Positions 17,150-25,938 of a stretch of 64,000 bases of DNA are shown one piece after another; the first letter of the stretch is position 1, and the number at the start of each line of letters is the position of its first letter. The notes below the pieces were generated by a model. It was not told where the DNA came from and did not search any database. It saw nothing but the letters and a program-made list of their open reading frames with translations. The position numbers and the translations under genes were made by a program. The stretch spans positions 248,001 to 312,000 of the forward strand of contig CAJSYJ010000001.1 of NCBI GenBank assembly GCA_910574205.1, read 5' to 3'. The DNA comes from Bacteroidales bacterium. GTDB taxonomy: Bacteria; Bacteroidota; Bacteroidia; Bacteroidales; Rikenellaceae.

Positions 17150-19132
17150 CTAAATAAGATTTAACAGTGTCAGAACCAGCACGGCTATCAACAGCAGCAG
17201 TGCATACATCACATAATGGTTGATCTTGCCCGAACGAAGGCGCATAACACCCATGTTGATACGGTGCATCAGCTCGACCCACCACGCGGCGAACAGACGG
17301 TCGATCTTGTCCTTGTGGCGGACGTCGTAGCGGTGTTGCGTCGGGAATATCTCGCTCTTGTCGATCGTGCGGCCGTCGACCGTATCGTGCGAGAGCGATG
17401 CGGCGAGGTTTTCGAGCCCCTCGGCGAACGACTCGCCCGTATATTGCATGCGTTCATTGACGGCCGTAAAACCGCAGCCCCACGTCGGCGACGAGGATAC
17501 GGTGCGGCGCGACTGCGCACGCCGTTTGAGCCAGTAGAGAGCTCCGATGACCGCAAGCAGCGTGAAGCCTATGATGCTGACCGTCGAGAGCGTCGGCAGC
17601 AGATGCGCGGCGGTCGAGGCGTAGTCGCCGCCGGTAATCCATGCCGCAGCCTCGATCACGGGACGCACCGTGTACTGCGGCAGCAGACCTATCGACAGGA
17701 TCAACGCCGCGGGTATGGCCATAGCGGCAAGACGCAGCGAATCGACCTCGGTGGCCTCCGCGACATGCGTCGTGCGCGGCGAGCCCAGAAAGACGATGCC
17801 GTAGAGTTTGGTAAAGGCCAGAACGACGACGCCTCCGATCAGCGACAACGCCACTAAGGCCGTAAGGAAATAGAGCGTGCCGCGCCCCTCGCCTACGCCG
17901 TCGAGCATACCCATATATATAAGCAGCTCCGATATGAAGCCGTTAAGAGGCGGCAGGGCGCAAATGGCTGCCGTGGCCACGAACATCAGAATAGCCGTCA
18001 CGGGCATGCTCTTCGACAGTCCGCCCATAGAATCGAGCGCCGTCGAGTGCATCTTCGAGTAGACGTTTCCGGCACCGAAAAACAGCAGCGTCTTGAACAG
18101 CGAGTGGTTGACCGTATGAAGCAGAGCGCCGCTCATGCCACACATGGCGATAAGCTCGCTGCCGGAGGCCAGCCCTATGTAGCCGATGCCCATACCTATG
18201 AATATGACACCTATGTTCTCGATGCTGGAATAGGCCAGCAGGCGCTTGATGTCGTTCTGGAACGCGGCCATGATGACGCCCCACAGACCGGTCGCGATAC
18301 CGATGACAAGTATGGCGATGCCGACTGTCGAGAGCGTCGGCATGGACGATATCTGCGCCACCACGCGCATGATGCCGTATACGCCGGTCTTTATCATCAC
18401 GCCCGACATGACGGCCGACACGTGCGACGGTGCCGCGGGATGAGCCTCGGGCAGCCAGACGTGCATTGGAAACATGCCGGCCTTCATGCCGAAGCCCAGC
18501 ACAAAGAGCGCCGTGACGGGCAGCGCATCGTGCGTCGAGAAGTATCCGGCCAGCGCCGCGAACGTCGTTCCGCCTTCGGCCGCATATACCGTAGCGAACG
18601 CCGCCACCAGAAACATAAAGCCGATATGCATCATTACCAGATAGTTCAATGCAGCGCGACGTACCTCGGTCCGTTCTGCCTCGAAGAGGATCAGGATGAA
18701 CGACGAGATAGTCATAAGCTCCCACGAGAGCAGGAACGAGAAGCCGCCGCCCGCAACGACCACCGTCATCATCGAGACGGCGAGCAGTACGAGCGAGACG
18801 TAGTGCAGCGACAGATGCGCCGTCGACATGCGCTTCAAATAGTGCTCGACATAGCCCTTGGAGTAGATCAGCGTCGCCACCGACGCAACGGCCATAATCA
18901 ACAGAAAAATCGCCGACAAGCGATCGACCACGATGATCTCGTCGCCGAAAAACTGCGTCGAGAAGCGCGCCAGCACCACCTCGCCGACCGTCAGCGCCCT
19001 GACGGCCACAGCGACCGCCGCAACGGCGGCCGCTCCCACGACGGCCAGTGCCGTCCACACCTTGCGGCGGACGGGAGTCGCGAAGATAGCCGCAACAGCC
19101 GTTGCAGCAACCAAAAGTAAATACGGATACAT
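17150..19132 (-). CDS. hyfB: HyfB-like antiporter-type membrane subunit (NuoL/MrpA family)
   Basis: 660 aa, about 15-16 hydrophobic segments. Conserved antiporter blocks are SFLLSWELMTISSFILILFEAE (TM5 Glu), GFGMKAGMFPMHVWLPEAHPAAPSHVSAVMSG (TM7 Lys plus the LPEAH loop) and AYSSIENIGVIFIGMGIGY. A C-terminal hydrophilic stretch at about 560-630 precedes a last TM, as in HyfB/HycC. It begins 20 bases after the rsmE stop codon. With hyfF it gives the complex two separate antiporter-like channels. The organisation is closer to hydrogenase 4 than to hydrogenase 3, although hyfD is absent. Confidence 0.92.
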   Translation of the reverse strand: MYPYLLLVAATAVAAIFATPVRRKVWTALAVVGAAAVAAVAVAVRALTVGEVVLARFSTQFFGDEIIVVDRLSAIFLLIMAVASVATLIYSKGYVEHYLKRMSTAHLSLHYVSLVLLAVSMMTVVVAGGGFSFLLSWELMTISSFILILFEAERTEVRRAALNYLVMMHIGFMFLVAAFATVYAAEGGTTFAALAGYFSTHDALPVTALFVLGFGMKAGMFPMHVWLPEAHPAAPSHVSAVMSGVMIKTGVYGIMRVVAQISSMPTLSTVGIAILVIGIATGLWGVIMAAFQNDIKRLLAYSSIENIGVIFIGMGIGYIGLASGSELIAMCGMSGALLHTVNHSLFKTLLFFGAGNVYSKMHSTALDSMGGLSKSMPVTAILMFVATAAICALPPLNGFISELLIYMGMLDGVGEGRGTLYFLTALVALSLIGGVVVLAFTKLYGIVFLGSPRTTHVAEATEVDSLRLAAMAIPAALILSIGLLPQYTVRPVIEAAAWITGGDYASTAAHLLPTLSTVSIIGFTLLAVIGALYWLKRRAQSRRTVSSSPTWGCGFTAVNERMQYTGESFAEGLENLAASLSHDTVDGRTIDKSEIFPTQHRYDVRHKDKIDRLFAAWWVELMHRINMGVMRLRSGKINHYVMYALLLLIAVLVLTLLNLI

Positions 19133-19152
19133 AATTTGTCTTACAGCGTAAC

Positions 19153-19872
19153 CTATTTAATATGCAAAGAGTTGAGCATCGACAGCATCATGGTGGCGGC
19201 CAGCGCGGCCGTCTCGGTGCGCAGGCGTTGATGCCCCAATGATATCGGCTCGAATCCGTTTGCGAGCGCAAAGGTAATCTCTTCGCGCGAAAAATCTCCC
19301 TCGGGACCTATTAAAATAAGTGCGTTCTCGCCTTTTTCCACCACATCGCCCAGATAGGGACGCTCGCCCAGCGAGCGGTCGCAATGCGCTATGAAGCGTC
19401 GGCCGTCGAAGCCGGAGGCGATAAGGCGGCGCAGCGGCATCATATCGTGCAGAACGGGATGATAGGCTTTGAGCGACTGCTTGACGGCCGAAGTGATGAC
19501 ACGCTGCTCGCGCTCGGGCTTTATCGTGCGGCGCTCGCTATGCTCGCACAGAAGAGGATATATCTCCGTCACGCCCACCTCGGTCGCCTTTTCCAGAAAC
19601 CACTCGAAACGGTCGATGTTCTTTGTCGGAGCCACGGCCATAGTGAGCCGGTAGGGCATCTTCTCAAATTCACGGATGCAATCCACGACCTCGACCGAGC
19701 AGCGGCGGGCGTCGACCTCGACTACGCGGCAGGTATACATGCTGCCCCGGCCGTCGGTCAGATGAAGCTCGTCTCCGGGCTGCATGCGCAGCACGCGGAC
19801 GCAGTGGCGCGACTCCTCCTCGGGCAAAATATGGTACGGCGGAACAATATCCGGGGCATAAAATAGTTGCAT
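19153..19872 (-). CDS. rsmE: 16S rRNA (uracil1498-N3)-methyltransferase
   Basis: 239 aa SPOUT-class methyltransferase that makes m3U1498 in 16S rRNA. There is an N-terminal PUA-like domain (SRHCVRVLRMQPGDELHLTDG) and a C-terminal knot with LILIGPEGDFSREEITFALANGFEPISLGHQRLRTETAA, the SAM-binding signature of the family. It is the first gene behind a divergent promoter, and the hydrogenase-like operon starts 20 bases after it, so the two are probably on one transcript although functionally unrelated. Confidence 0.95.
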   Translation of the reverse strand: MQLFYAPDIVPPYHILPEEESRHCVRVLRMQPGDELHLTDGRGSMYTCRVVEVDARRCSVEVVDCIREFEKMPYRLTMAVAPTKNIDRFEWFLEKATEVGVTEIYPLLCEHSERRTIKPEREQRVITSAVKQSLKAYHPVLHDMMPLRRLIASGFDGRRFIAHCDRSLGERPYLGDVVEKGENALILIGPEGDFSREEITFALANGFEPISLGHQRLRTETAALAATMMLSMLNSLHIK

Positions 19873-19905
19873 AATATATAAAAGTTTTTAACTTTGCAAA
19901 GTTAA
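19867..19905. promoter_or_regulatory. Overlapping divergent promoters for rsmE-hyf operon and M3 peptidase
   Basis: 19888-19905 is a perfect 18-bp palindrome, TTAACTTTGCAAAGTTAA, so each strand carries a TAACTTTG -7 box (plus 19889-19896, minus 19904-19897) back to back. For the plus strand TTG at 19867-19869 lies exactly 19 bases upstream. For the minus strand only a weak GTTTC is found at a matching distance, inside the peptidase start region. Two polymerases could not open both boxes at once, so the two transcripts are likely mutually exclusive. Confidence 0.7.
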
Positions 19906-19922
19906 CCAAAATAATGTAACCG

Positions 19923-22124
19923 ATGAAACGCTTGATAGTGTTATCGACAATGATGTTTATTATGACCGCAGGCAACTCCTGCAAAGAGACTCCGGCCGAG
20001 ACGGGCAATCCGCTGCTGGCCGAGTGGGACACGCCTATGGGCGTGCCGCCGTTCGATCGGATCAGCCCCGAGCACTACTCGGAGGCTTTCGAAGAGACGA
20101 TGCGCATGCACAACGAGCAGATCGAGGCCATAACCGCCTCGGACGAGCAGCCGACATTCGACAATACGATACTGGCGCTGGATCGAGCCGGCCGCGAGCT
20201 ATCGGAGATATCGCTGATATTCACGATGGTGGCGGCAGCCGATACCAACGAGCAGATGCAGCGCATCGAGGCCGAGATAATGCCCGAGCTCTCTGCCCAC
20301 TACAACGACATACTGCTCAACGACGCGCTTTTCGCACGCATCGAGGATGTGTACTCCCGTCGGGCGACACTGGGGCTGGACGAGTTGCAGATGCGTCTTT
20401 TGGAGAAGACGCGCCGCGACTTCGTGCGTGCCGGCGCGCTGCTCGATAAAGCCGACAAGGCGCGCCTCAAAGAGATAGACTCGGAGCTGGCCGCACTCTC
20501 GATACGTTTCGGCAACAACCTGCTGGCCGAGACGCGCGACTTCAAACTTCTGCTCGACGAGGAGCAGGTGGCCGATCTGCCCGAGGGCGTGAAGTCGGCC
20601 GCAGCCGAACAGGCCAAGCAGGCGGGCGAGAGCGGCTACATGTTCACGCTCGACAAGCCGAGCATGCTGCCCTTTTTGACCTACTCGCCGCAGCGCGAGT
20701 TGCGCGAGCAGCTCTACAAAGGCTACCTCAGCCGCTGCGAGCGCGGCAACGAACGCGACAACAAGCAGCTGATAAAGGAGATGACGCGCCTGCGTGCCGA
20801 AAAGGCGCATCTGCTGGGCTTCAAATCCTACGCGGAGTATGTCACATCGGATCAGATGGCCGGCACGCCCGAGGCCGTATATGCGCTGCTCGACCAGATC
20901 TGGACGCCGGCGCTCGAACGCGCCCGCGGCGAAATGGAGGAGATGACCGAGCTGCTGCACGAGGATCTGCCCGAAGCGACTCTCGAATCCTGGGACTGGT
21001 GGTATTACGCAGAGAAGCTCCGCAAGAAGAACTACCGTCTGGACGAGGCGCTGGTAAGCCAGTATCTGTCGGCGGATAACGTTCGCAACGGCATATTCTT
21101 TCTGGCCAACCGCCTCTACGGCATCACGTTCCGCCCGATAAGCGTACCCAAGTACAACCCCGAGTGCTCGGCATTCGAGGTGCTCGACGTCGACAACTCG
21201 CATCTGGGCGTATTGTATTTCGACCTGTTCCCGCGCGCGGGCAAGAGCGGCGGCGCATGGTGCGGCTACTTTACCGAGCAGAGATACGAGGACGGCAAGC
21301 GTGTGGCTCCGACGGTAGGCATAGTATGCAACTTCACGCGCCCGGTCGGCGATACGCCGGCACTGCTCTCGATCGACGAGACCGAGACGCTGTTCCACGA
21401 GTTCGGTCACGCACTGCACTTCCTCTTCGCCGACGTGCGTTACCGCGGTCTGGCCGAGGTCGAAGGCGACTTCGTAGAGCTGCCGTCGCAGATCATGGAG
21501 AATTGGGCATTCGAGGAGGAGATACTCAAACAGTATGCAACGCACTACAAGACCGGCGAGCCCATGCCGGACGATCTGATAGCCAAGATACACAAAGCCT
21601 CGCTGTTCAATCAGGGCTTCACGACCACCGAGCTTGTCGCCGCAGCGCTGCTCGACATGGACATCCACTCGATGCAGACATATGCCGACTTCGACCCTGC
21701 CGAATTTGAGAAATACGCCATGGCCACGCGCCGCGGACTGATACCGCAGATCGAGCCGCGCTACCGTCTGCCCTACTTCTCGCACATATTCAACGGCGGA
21801 TATTCGTCGGGATACTACTTCTACCTATGGGCCGAGGTGCTCGACAAGGATGCCTTCGCGGCATTCAAATCGGGGCGCGACATTTGCGACAAGCAGCTCG
21901 CGCACAGCTTCCGTTACGACCTGCTCGCACAGGGCGGACAGCACGACGGAATGGATATGTACCGCAAGTTCCGCGGTGCCGATCCCGACAAGACGGCTAT
22001 GCTGCGCGCCCGCGGCTTGTACGAGGAGCCGGAGCTGCCGACCGACTCGCTGGCCGGCGAAACGCCCCTCGACATCGATGCCGAGACCGCAGAGATCGAA
22101 ACAGTCGATTTCGAAAAACTGTAA
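19923..22124 (+). CDS. dcp: M3-family peptidyl-dipeptidase, probable lipoprotein
   Basis: 733 aa zinc metallopeptidase of the M3 (Dcp/oligopeptidase A) family, which trims short peptides. The zinc motif is HEFGH at 492-496, with the downstream Glu in EVEGDFVELPSQIMENW. The N-terminus MKRLIVLSTMMFIMTAGNSC is a hydrophobic signal ending in a possible lipobox (GNSC), which suggests attachment to the envelope. A paralogue lies 37 bases downstream. A weakly acidic tail of about 30 residues follows the last conserved block. Precise substrate preference cannot be read from sequence. Confidence 0.93.
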   Translation: MKRLIVLSTMMFIMTAGNSCKETPAETGNPLLAEWDTPMGVPPFDRISPEHYSEAFEETMRMHNEQIEAITASDEQPTFDNTILALDRAGRELSEISLIFTMVAAADTNEQMQRIEAEIMPELSAHYNDILLNDALFARIEDVYSRRATLGLDELQMRLLEKTRRDFVRAGALLDKADKARLKEIDSELAALSIRFGNNLLAETRDFKLLLDEEQVADLPEGVKSAAAEQAKQAGESGYMFTLDKPSMLPFLTYSPQRELREQLYKGYLSRCERGNERDNKQLIKEMTRLRAEKAHLLGFKSYAEYVTSDQMAGTPEAVYALLDQIWTPALERARGEMEEMTELLHEDLPEATLESWDWWYYAEKLRKKNYRLDEALVSQYLSADNVRNGIFFLANRLYGITFRPISVPKYNPECSAFEVLDVDNSHLGVLYFDLFPRAGKSGGAWCGYFTEQRYEDGKRVAPTVGIVCNFTRPVGDTPALLSIDETETLFHEFGHALHFLFADVRYRGLAEVEGDFVELPSQIMENWAFEEEILKQYATHYKTGEPMPDDLIAKIHKASLFNQGFTTTELVAAALLDMDIHSMQTYADFDPAEFEKYAMATRRGLIPQIEPRYRLPYFSHIFNGGYSSGYYFYLWAEVLDKDAFAAFKSGRDICDKQLAHSFRYDLLAQGGQHDGMDMYRKFRGADPDKTAMLRARGLYEEPELPTDSLAGETPLDIDAETAEIETVDFEKL

Positions 22125-22161
22125 TCCGAATCCTAAAAATGATAAACCTAAATAACGTTTT

Positions 22162-24282
22162 ATGACAACAACATCAATTATCATGTCTGCACTGACACTT
22201 GCATCGACCGGTGCCGAGCTGCCCGAATGGGGCGGTGTGAGGGTGCCCGAGTCGTTGATCGAGAATCCGCTCGTACAGGAGTGGAACACGCCTTACGCCA
22301 CCCCGCCGTTCGATAAGATCGAGCTGGCCGACTACGAGCCGGCGTTCGACTTCGCAATAGCGGTCAACCGCGCCGAGATCGAGACGATAGTAAACAACCC
22401 CGAGCCCGCGACCTTCGAGAATACGATCGTAGCCATGGAGCGCAGCGGAGAGCTGCTCGGCCGCATATCGGGCGTATTCTTCAATCTGCTGTCGGCCGAT
22501 ACGTCTAACCAGATGCAGGATATCGCCATGCGCATATCTCCCAAGCTGACGGAGCTGGGCAACGACATATCGCTCAACCCCGAGCTGTTCGCACGCGTCA
22601 AGGCCGTATACGAGAACAAGAAGCTCAAACTCGACGCCGAGGACCGCAAGCTGCTCGACGATACGTATAAGAGCTTCGCTCGCAGCGGCGCCGCACTCTC
22701 GGAGGCCGACAAGGAGCTTTACCGCCAGTATACCACCGAGCTGTCGCAGCTGACGCTGCAATTCAGCCAGAACTCGCTCGACGCCACCAACGCGTTCACT
22801 TACAACATTACCGACCCCGCACTGGTCGAGGAGCTTCCCGATTTCGTCAAGGAGGGCATGGCCGCCGAGGCCAAGGCTCGCGGCGAGCAGGGCTGGACGG
22901 TAACGCTGCAAGCACCGAGCTACGGTCCGTTCATGACCTACTCGTCGCAGCGCGACATCAAGGAGAAGCTCTATCGCGAGTACAACTCGCGCTCGCTGGG
23001 CGGCAAGTACGACAATACGGCCAACATCAAGAGAATAACCGAGCTGCGTTTGAAGATAGCCAATCTGCTGGGTTACAAGTGCTACGCCGACTACGTGCTC
23101 GAAGACCGCATGGCAGAGACGTCGAAGGCGGTCAACAAGTTCCTCGACGAGCTGCTGCGCGAGACCAAGGAGTACGCCCATAAGGATTACCGCACGGTTG
23201 CCGAGTATGCACGCACAAAGGGTCTCGAAGGCGATCTGATGCCGTGGGACTGGGGCTACTACAACCAGAAATACAAGGAGGAGAAGTATGCCATAAGCGA
23301 CGAGCTGGTAAAACCCTATCTTAAACTCGAAAATGTCAAGGAGGGCGTGTTCATGCTGGCCAACCGCCTCTACGGTCTCACGTTCACACCCAATCGCGAG
23401 ATTGCGGTTTACCACCCCGACGTTACGGCTTACGACGTAAAGGACGCCGACGGCAAGATGCTGGCGGTGCTCTACCTCGATTTCTTCCCCCGCGAATCGA
23501 AGAACGCAGGCGCATGGATGACCGAGTTCCGCGGCATGAAGACCGTCGACGGCGTTGAGCAGCGTCCGCTCGTATCGCTCGTGATGAACTTTACCAAGCC
23601 TACGGAGAGCACACCGTCGCTGCTTACCTTCGACGAGTTTACCACCTTCCTGCATGAATTCGGACACGCACTGCACGGCATGCTCGCCAAAGGCAAATAC
23701 GAGTCGCAGAACGGAACCAACGTATACCGCGATTTCGTCGAGCTGCCCTCGCAGATCATGGAGAATTGGGCGACCGAGAAGGAGTATCTCGACCTGTGGG
23801 CAGTCCACTACCAGACGGGCGAGAAGATACCGGCCGAGCTGGTAGAGAAGATAATCGCCGCCAAGAATTACCTTGCCGCCTACTTCCATATCCGCCAGTT
23901 GTCGTTCGGCATCTCGGACATGGCATGGCACAGCCTGACCGAACCCTATACGGGCGATGTCGAGCAGTTCGAGGTCGAGGCAATGGCGCCGACGCAGATA
24001 ACGCCCGTGATAAAGGGCACGGCTATGGCTCCGTCGTTCTCGCACATATTCAGCGGCGGCTACGCAGCCGGATATTATGGCTACAAGTGGGCCGAGGTGC
24101 TCGCGGCCGACGCATTCTCTTACTTCAAGCAGGAGGGCATATTCAGCCGCAAGGTGGCCGACAAGTTCCGCCACGAGCTGCTCGAAAAGGGCGGTCACGA
24201 ACACCCGATGAAGCTCTACGTCCGCTTCCGCGGCCACAAACCCAAGACCGCTGCTCTGATCGAGCAAATGGGATTGAAATAA
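22162..24282 (+). CDS. M3-family metallopeptidase, tandem paralogue
   Basis: 706 aa M3 zinc peptidase with HEFGHALHGMLAKG (zinc motif 498-502) and the downstream VYRDFVELPSQIMENW. It shares the start of the mature part with the preceding gene (PLVQEWNTPYATPPFDKIELADYEPAFDFA against PLLAEWDTPMGVPPFDRISPEHYSEAFEET), so the two arose by duplication and then diverged. A short, weak hydrophobic N-terminus may or may not be a signal; no lipobox is seen. It is likely co-transcribed with the first copy and is closed by a strong terminator. By family it cleaves oligopeptides from protein breakdown. Confidence 0.93.
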   Translation: MTTTSIIMSALTLASTGAELPEWGGVRVPESLIENPLVQEWNTPYATPPFDKIELADYEPAFDFAIAVNRAEIETIVNNPEPATFENTIVAMERSGELLGRISGVFFNLLSADTSNQMQDIAMRISPKLTELGNDISLNPELFARVKAVYENKKLKLDAEDRKLLDDTYKSFARSGAALSEADKELYRQYTTELSQLTLQFSQNSLDATNAFTYNITDPALVEELPDFVKEGMAAEAKARGEQGWTVTLQAPSYGPFMTYSSQRDIKEKLYREYNSRSLGGKYDNTANIKRITELRLKIANLLGYKCYADYVLEDRMAETSKAVNKFLDELLRETKEYAHKDYRTVAEYARTKGLEGDLMPWDWGYYNQKYKEEKYAISDELVKPYLKLENVKEGVFMLANRLYGLTFTPNREIAVYHPDVTAYDVKDADGKMLAVLYLDFFPRESKNAGAWMTEFRGMKTVDGVEQRPLVSLVMNFTKPTESTPSLLTFDEFTTFLHEFGHALHGMLAKGKYESQNGTNVYRDFVELPSQIMENWATEKEYLDLWAVHYQTGEKIPAELVEKIIAAKNYLAAYFHIRQLSFGISDMAWHSLTEPYTGDVEQFEVEAMAPTQITPVIKGTAMAPSFSHIFSGGYAAGYYGYKWAEVLAADAFSYFKQEGIFSRKVADKFRHELLEKGGHEHPMKLYVRFRGHKPKTAALIEQMGLK

Positions 24283-24305
24283 CCGAGCTGCATATTCTAT
24301 ATCCG

Positions 24306-24338
24306 CAGTTGCCCGCGTATGCGGGCAACTGTGTTTTT
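24306..24338 (+). terminator. Terminator after the M3 peptidase pair
   Basis: An 11-bp perfect stem (24306-24316 with 24321-24331) around GTAT is followed by TGTTTTTA, a typical intrinsic terminator. Confidence 0.9.
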
Positions 24339-24369
24339 ATACCCGATCGTTACATCTATACCGTTGGAT

Positions 24370-24533
24370 TATCCTTACTTCGGCATAGTCTAAGATACCG
24401 CGACTCGAAAAAAATACAAGCATACTTTCTTTTTCCCTCGGCTTATGCGTATCTTTGGCTTCGCCTTAGATACTTCGTCTCGGCAAAATTGCAAATAAAA
24501 TTTGCTTTTGTGCTCGGCAAATGCGTATCTTTG
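24370..24533 (+). repeat. Promoter-bearing hairpin repeat, two units plus terminal promoter box
   Basis: Two degenerate units (24370-24449 and 24450-24525) each start with a TATCTTTGG-like box that folds back on a downstream AGATAC, contain a second A/T-rich hairpin, and end in CTCGG...ATGCG. The array ends in TATCTTTG (24526-24533), with TTG at 24502-24504 21 bases upstream, placed 18 bases before the next start codon. The same family occurs at 49881-49963 (minus) and 63679-63911. Confidence 0.75.
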
Positions 24534-24551
24534 CCGTATAACCCGAAAGAA

Positions 24552-25826
24552 ATGAGATATATACTTATTATAGCATTATTCTGTACTGACTTCATTGCAT
24601 ACGCACAAGACAGAATCGACACTATATATTATAACAAATCCGGACAAATAGCTCGTAATTCGATTTTTTCAGACTATTATCGTATTGCACTATACCCTGC
24701 CGATTCGTTGTCCGTCAAGGAATTCAAAGACTTTTACATTACCGGAGAACTTAAAAAAGAGGGTTGCTTTGTTTGCATAGATAGCTTAGAGGACAGCAAC
24801 TCCTTGTTCGACGGGAATATCGTCTCGTATTTCAAAAACGGAGAGGTATCCGAAATAGCCAATTATGCGAACAGTAAATTAAACGGCGAATATCTCCGAT
24901 ATTTGCCTAACGGTTCATTAGAGATCCGGGCATACTACATAAACGATTGCTTGGACGGCATTTATGAGCAATACTTTGAAAATGGCACACACTCGATCAT
25001 GGAATATGCCGATGGCCTGCCGGTCTACGATTATTACCTACTTTACGATTCAGGAGGCAATTGTCTGAAATTTCGGTTATCCGATAATTCTCAGATATGG
25101 GAATCGCCGCATGTTTCCGAACGGTTCATAGATTATATGGATGGCCAGCCATGGGAAGTATATTTCAAAAACGGAGTCACTCTCGCTCTTTCGAACAGCA
25201 CAGTCAGAGATTATGGCAAATGGCATCAAATAAACTTGATAATATCTAATAACTCCCCTGAAAAAATAGAGCTGGATCCACAGCTTGCCATATCAGCTTA
25301 TTCAGTCGACATAAAAGGCAAGGCAACTCTTTTGAATGTTCTTTCCTGCGATGATTATATGCGAATTGTAAAACGGCAACAGACATGGGCTGCTATTATC
25401 AATGGCATAGGCGAAGGTTTGGCAACCGCCGGTGCAGGGTTTTCCACTTCGACCACGACCGGCTTCGACAGCCGCGGAGGGTATGTTTCATATACTACAA
25501 CCACTTACAACGCATCGTCGGCGTCTCTGGCTCATGCGGCATCGCAACAGCGTATCTCAAATTTCTGCAAATCGTTAGAGGAAGATAAGCGGATTAAAAA
25601 GCTCGGATACTTGAAAAACAATACGATTTATCCCGACGAAACCATTTCGGGATACGTCAATATACAGTGGCTCAAAGGTTGCCGAGCCGTAATCGTAGTC
25701 AATCTATACGGCGCTGAATACATTTACGAATGGGACTTCGACCGTAAATCGGCTTTTGCGACAGAATCCACTCAATACATAGAACCGAATTATCTTATTA
25801 TTCCGAAAGACGACGAATTATTATAG
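24552..25826 (+). CDS. Exported protein with MORN/YwqK-like repeats, unknown function
   Basis: 424 aa. MRYILIIALFCTDFIAYAQD is a clear signal peptide with cleavage after AYA. Residues 60-190 hold four to five repeats of the type G.IVSYFKNGEVSEIANYANSKLNGEYLRYLPNGSLEIRAYY, like the YwqK/MORN repeats of exported Bacteroidetes proteins. About 285-345 is a hydrophobic, Gly/Ser/Thr-rich stretch (INGIGEGLATAGAGFSTSTTTGFDSRGGYVSYTTTTY) that may insert in or contact a membrane. The C-terminal 80 residues look like a beta domain. The DNA is far more A+T-rich than its neighbours, with A/T-ending codons, which suggests recent transfer. It starts behind the promoter repeat. Family annotation as an antitoxin would be unsafe. 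Confidence 0.8.
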   Translation: MRYILIIALFCTDFIAYAQDRIDTIYYNKSGQIARNSIFSDYYRIALYPADSLSVKEFKDFYITGELKKEGCFVCIDSLEDSNSLFDGNIVSYFKNGEVSEIANYANSKLNGEYLRYLPNGSLEIRAYYINDCLDGIYEQYFENGTHSIMEYADGLPVYDYYLLYDSGGNCLKFRLSDNSQIWESPHVSERFIDYMDGQPWEVYFKNGVTLALSNSTVRDYGKWHQINLIISNNSPEKIELDPQLAISAYSVDIKGKATLLNVLSCDDYMRIVKRQQTWAAIINGIGEGLATAGAGFSTSTTTGFDSRGGYVSYTTTTYNASSASLAHAASQQRISNFCKSLEEDKRIKKLGYLKNNTIYPDETISGYVNIQWLKGCRAVIVVNLYGAEYIYEWDFDRKSAFATESTQYIEPNYLIIPKDDELL

Positions 25827-25938
25827 GCCGAATCGACTATGTGTCGTTCAATATTACAACATACAGCGCAGAGCAATCCACCCGCCCTGCCGCACGGAAG
25901 TTTGCAGATATTATTTAACTCTATAAAACACTCGCCGT

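Noticed and set aside
11904..19132. Functional hydrogenase 4 / formate hydrogenlyase
   Set aside because: All NiFe ligands and N2-type Fe-S ligands are missing, and no formate dehydrogenase or maturation genes are near.
11904..19132. Respiratory complex I
   Set aside because: There are no NuoE, F or G genes, the subunit set and order follow hydrogenase 4, and the NuoB-like part lacks the N2 cluster.
24552..25826. Antitoxin of a toxin-antitoxin pair (as YwqK-like proteins are often labelled)
   Set aside because: It has a signal peptide, there is no small partner gene, and the methyltransferase gene lies 112 bases away with different composition.
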